Assembly: GCA_031274075.1 (NCBI GenBank)
Contig: JAISQQ010000165.1
Coordinates: 1-5,698, forward strand
Direction of reading: 5' to 3'
Origin: Accumulibacter sp.
GTDB taxonomy: Bacteria; Pseudomonadota; Gammaproteobacteria; Burkholderiales; Rhodocyclaceae
Length of the DNA stretch: 5,698 nt
Shown piece by piece: positions 4,824 through 5,698 of the stretch (positions within the stretch are counted from its first letter, which is position 1; the number at the start of each line of letters is the position of its first letter). Both the position numbers and the translations under genes were made by a program. The notes beneath the pieces were generated by a model. The model worked only from the letters and a program-made list of their open reading frames with translations, was not told the DNA's origin and did no database searches.

Positions 4824-5698
4824 ATGGCTGAAGATAGCGTTCTTGCCGTCGCCGAGGCGCCGCCCGAGGCCGGGCCGGTCGCCCGCATCTACGGGCAGCC
4901 GATGAGCCAGATACCGCTCGACCTGTACATCCCGCCGGACGCCATGGCGGTGATGCTCGACGCCTTCGAGGGGCCGCTCGATCTCTTGCTGTACCTGATC
5001 CGCAAGACCAACATCGACGTCCTCGACATTCCGATGGCGCCGCTCACCGAGCAGTACCTGACCTACGTCGAGGCGATGCGCTCGCAGAACCTGGAACTGG
5101 CGGCCGACTACCTGGTCATGGCGGCGATGCTCATCGAGATCAAGTCGCGCATGCTGCTGCCGCGGATCCGGAACGTCGAAGGCGAGTCGGCGGAGGACCC
5201 GCGCGCCGAATTGGTGCGCCGCCTGGTCGAATACGAGGAGATGAAGCAGGCGGCGCACCGGATCGACGAACTGCCGCGGGCGGAACGGGACTTCGAATGG
5301 ATCGAGGTCTGGGTCGAGAAGTCCTTGCAAAAGCGCCTGCCGGACGTCGATCCGGAGGATTTGCGCGAAGCCTGGCGGGCCATCGCGCGGCAGGCGCGGC
5401 TGCACACGCGCCATACCATTGCCCGCGAAGAGCTGTCGGTGCGCGAACACATGGGCATGATCCTGCGCAGGCTGCGCGACGAAGGCGGTTTCGTCGAGTT
5501 TGGCGCGATGTTCGACGCGACGCAGGGTGTGCCGGTGGTGGTGGTACATTTCCTGGCGATGCTGGAACTGGCGCGCGAGCGCCTGCTCGAAATGACGCAG
5601 TCGGAAGTCTTTGCCCCGATTTACGTGAGGTTGACGGATGGACGAATTGAACACGATGGCGAACACGAACACGGAGACGAATCCGGATACGGAGACGA
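4824..5698 (+). CDS. scpA: segregation and condensation protein A (kleisin), 3' end outside window
   Basis: Kleisin subunit that bridges the SMC dimer and recruits ScpB in the chromosome condensation/segregation complex. The frame gives 291 codons without a stop up to the window edge. After a variable N-terminal tail, the SMC-binding domain starts at about 44 with MLDAFEGPLDLLLYLIRK and NIDVLDIPMAPLTEQYLTYV (63-82), then DYLVMAAMLIEIKSRMLLPR (95-114). A charged linker (115-200) leads to the C-terminal winged-helix part, LSVREHMGMILRRLR (204-218) and LLEMTQSEVFAPIYVRL (254-270). Conserved sequence ends there; the following residues are acidic and low-complexity (DGRIEHDGEHEHGDE). ATG 4824 is preceded by TTGAGG (4812-4817) with 6-nt spacing. 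A better upstream in-frame start was not found. It follows trpS at 441 nt, separated by the repeat zone. Confidence 0.95.
   Translation, partial: MAEDSVLAVAEAPPEAGPVARIYGQPMSQIPLDLYIPPDAMAVMLDAFEGPLDLLLYLIRKTNIDVLDIPMAPLTEQYLTYVEAMRSQNLELAADYLVMAAMLIEIKSRMLLPRIRNVEGESAEDPRAELVRRLVEYEEMKQAAHRIDELPRAERDFEWIEVWVEKSLQKRLPDVDPEDLREAWRAIARQARLHTRHTIAREELSVREHMGMILRRLRDEGGFVEFGAMFDATQGVPVVVVHFLAMLELARERLLEMTQSEVFAPIYVRLTDGRIEHDGEHEHGDESGYGD
5638..5698 (+). CDS. possible start of scpB, overlapping the scpA tail
   Basis: An ATG at 5638, with GAGG at 5626-5629 and 8-nt spacing, opens a second frame of 20 codons to the window edge, beginning MDELNTMANTNTETNPDTET. In most bacteria scpB follows scpA, and the conserved ScpA sequence ends just before this point. 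No ScpB motif is reached inside the window, so identity rests on position and ribosome binding site only. The true scpB start could also lie beyond the edge, or the scpA frame alone could be used here. Confidence 0.35.
   Translation, partial: MDELNTMANTNTETNPDTET

Noticed and set aside
4725..5672. Long minus-strand frame opposite scpA.
   Set aside because: A GC-rich shadow: its His/Arg/Gln-rich translation has no motifs, whereas the plus strand encodes a clear full kleisin.

Overview
The window is GC-rich (about two thirds G+C by eye), densely coding chromosomal DNA, most like a betaproteobacterium. The placement rests on three things: the gene order rnm-like / yciO / site-2 protease / trpS / scpA, the roughly 400-residue TrpS with a long insertion before its KMSKS loop, and the overall codon bias. 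Rhodocyclales is my best guess at order level, but this is inference from sequence character, not from a search.

Left part (1-1005). The 5' portion of a btuB-type vitamin B12 outer-membrane receptor gene runs leftward out of the window. Its long leader carries a clear cobalamin riboswitch (about 610-792, minus strand). Between aptamer and start codon, an 8-nt inverted repeat can pair with the btuB Shine-Dalgarno, a plausible translation-control platform. A candidate btuB promoter and a 5'-terminal stem-loop lie just upstream of the aptamer. The rest of the divergent spacer (about 840-1005) holds the candidate promoter of the rightward operon and one solitary 13-nt CRISPR-repeat-like tag.

Centre (1006-4382). 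Four tightly packed rightward genes form one operon: a PHP-domain phosphoesterase (RNase AM / nucleoside 3',5'-bisphosphate phosphatase family), a YciO-type YrdC/Sua5-like protein, an integral-membrane site-2 metalloprotease homologue, and tryptophanyl-tRNA synthetase. Gaps are 8, 8 and 4 nt. TrpS has a C-x21-C-x6-C-x2-C cysteine set matching the iron-sulfur-cluster type of TrpRS.

Intergenic repeat zone (4374-4823). About 440 bp hold a mosaic of repeats. There is a heptad tandem array that overlaps the last codons and stop of trpS, a 28-bp perfect inverted repeat, three short GC-rich hairpins of REP/dispersed-palindrome character, and a second, oppositely oriented heptad run. A candidate promoter and an 11-nt operator-like palindrome lie within its AT-rich right side.

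Right part (4824-5698). scpA, the kleisin of the SMC-ScpAB chromosome condensation complex, reads rightward and is still open at the window edge. A second frame with its own ribosome binding site starts inside the scpA tail and is probably the beginning of scpB.

The genes are housekeeping: nucleotide/RNA turnover, translation, membrane proteolysis and chromosome segregation, next to a B12-regulated uptake gene. I found no new defence or mobile system. The most noteworthy features are the repeat mosaic, the btuB leader architecture and the Fe-S motif in TrpS.
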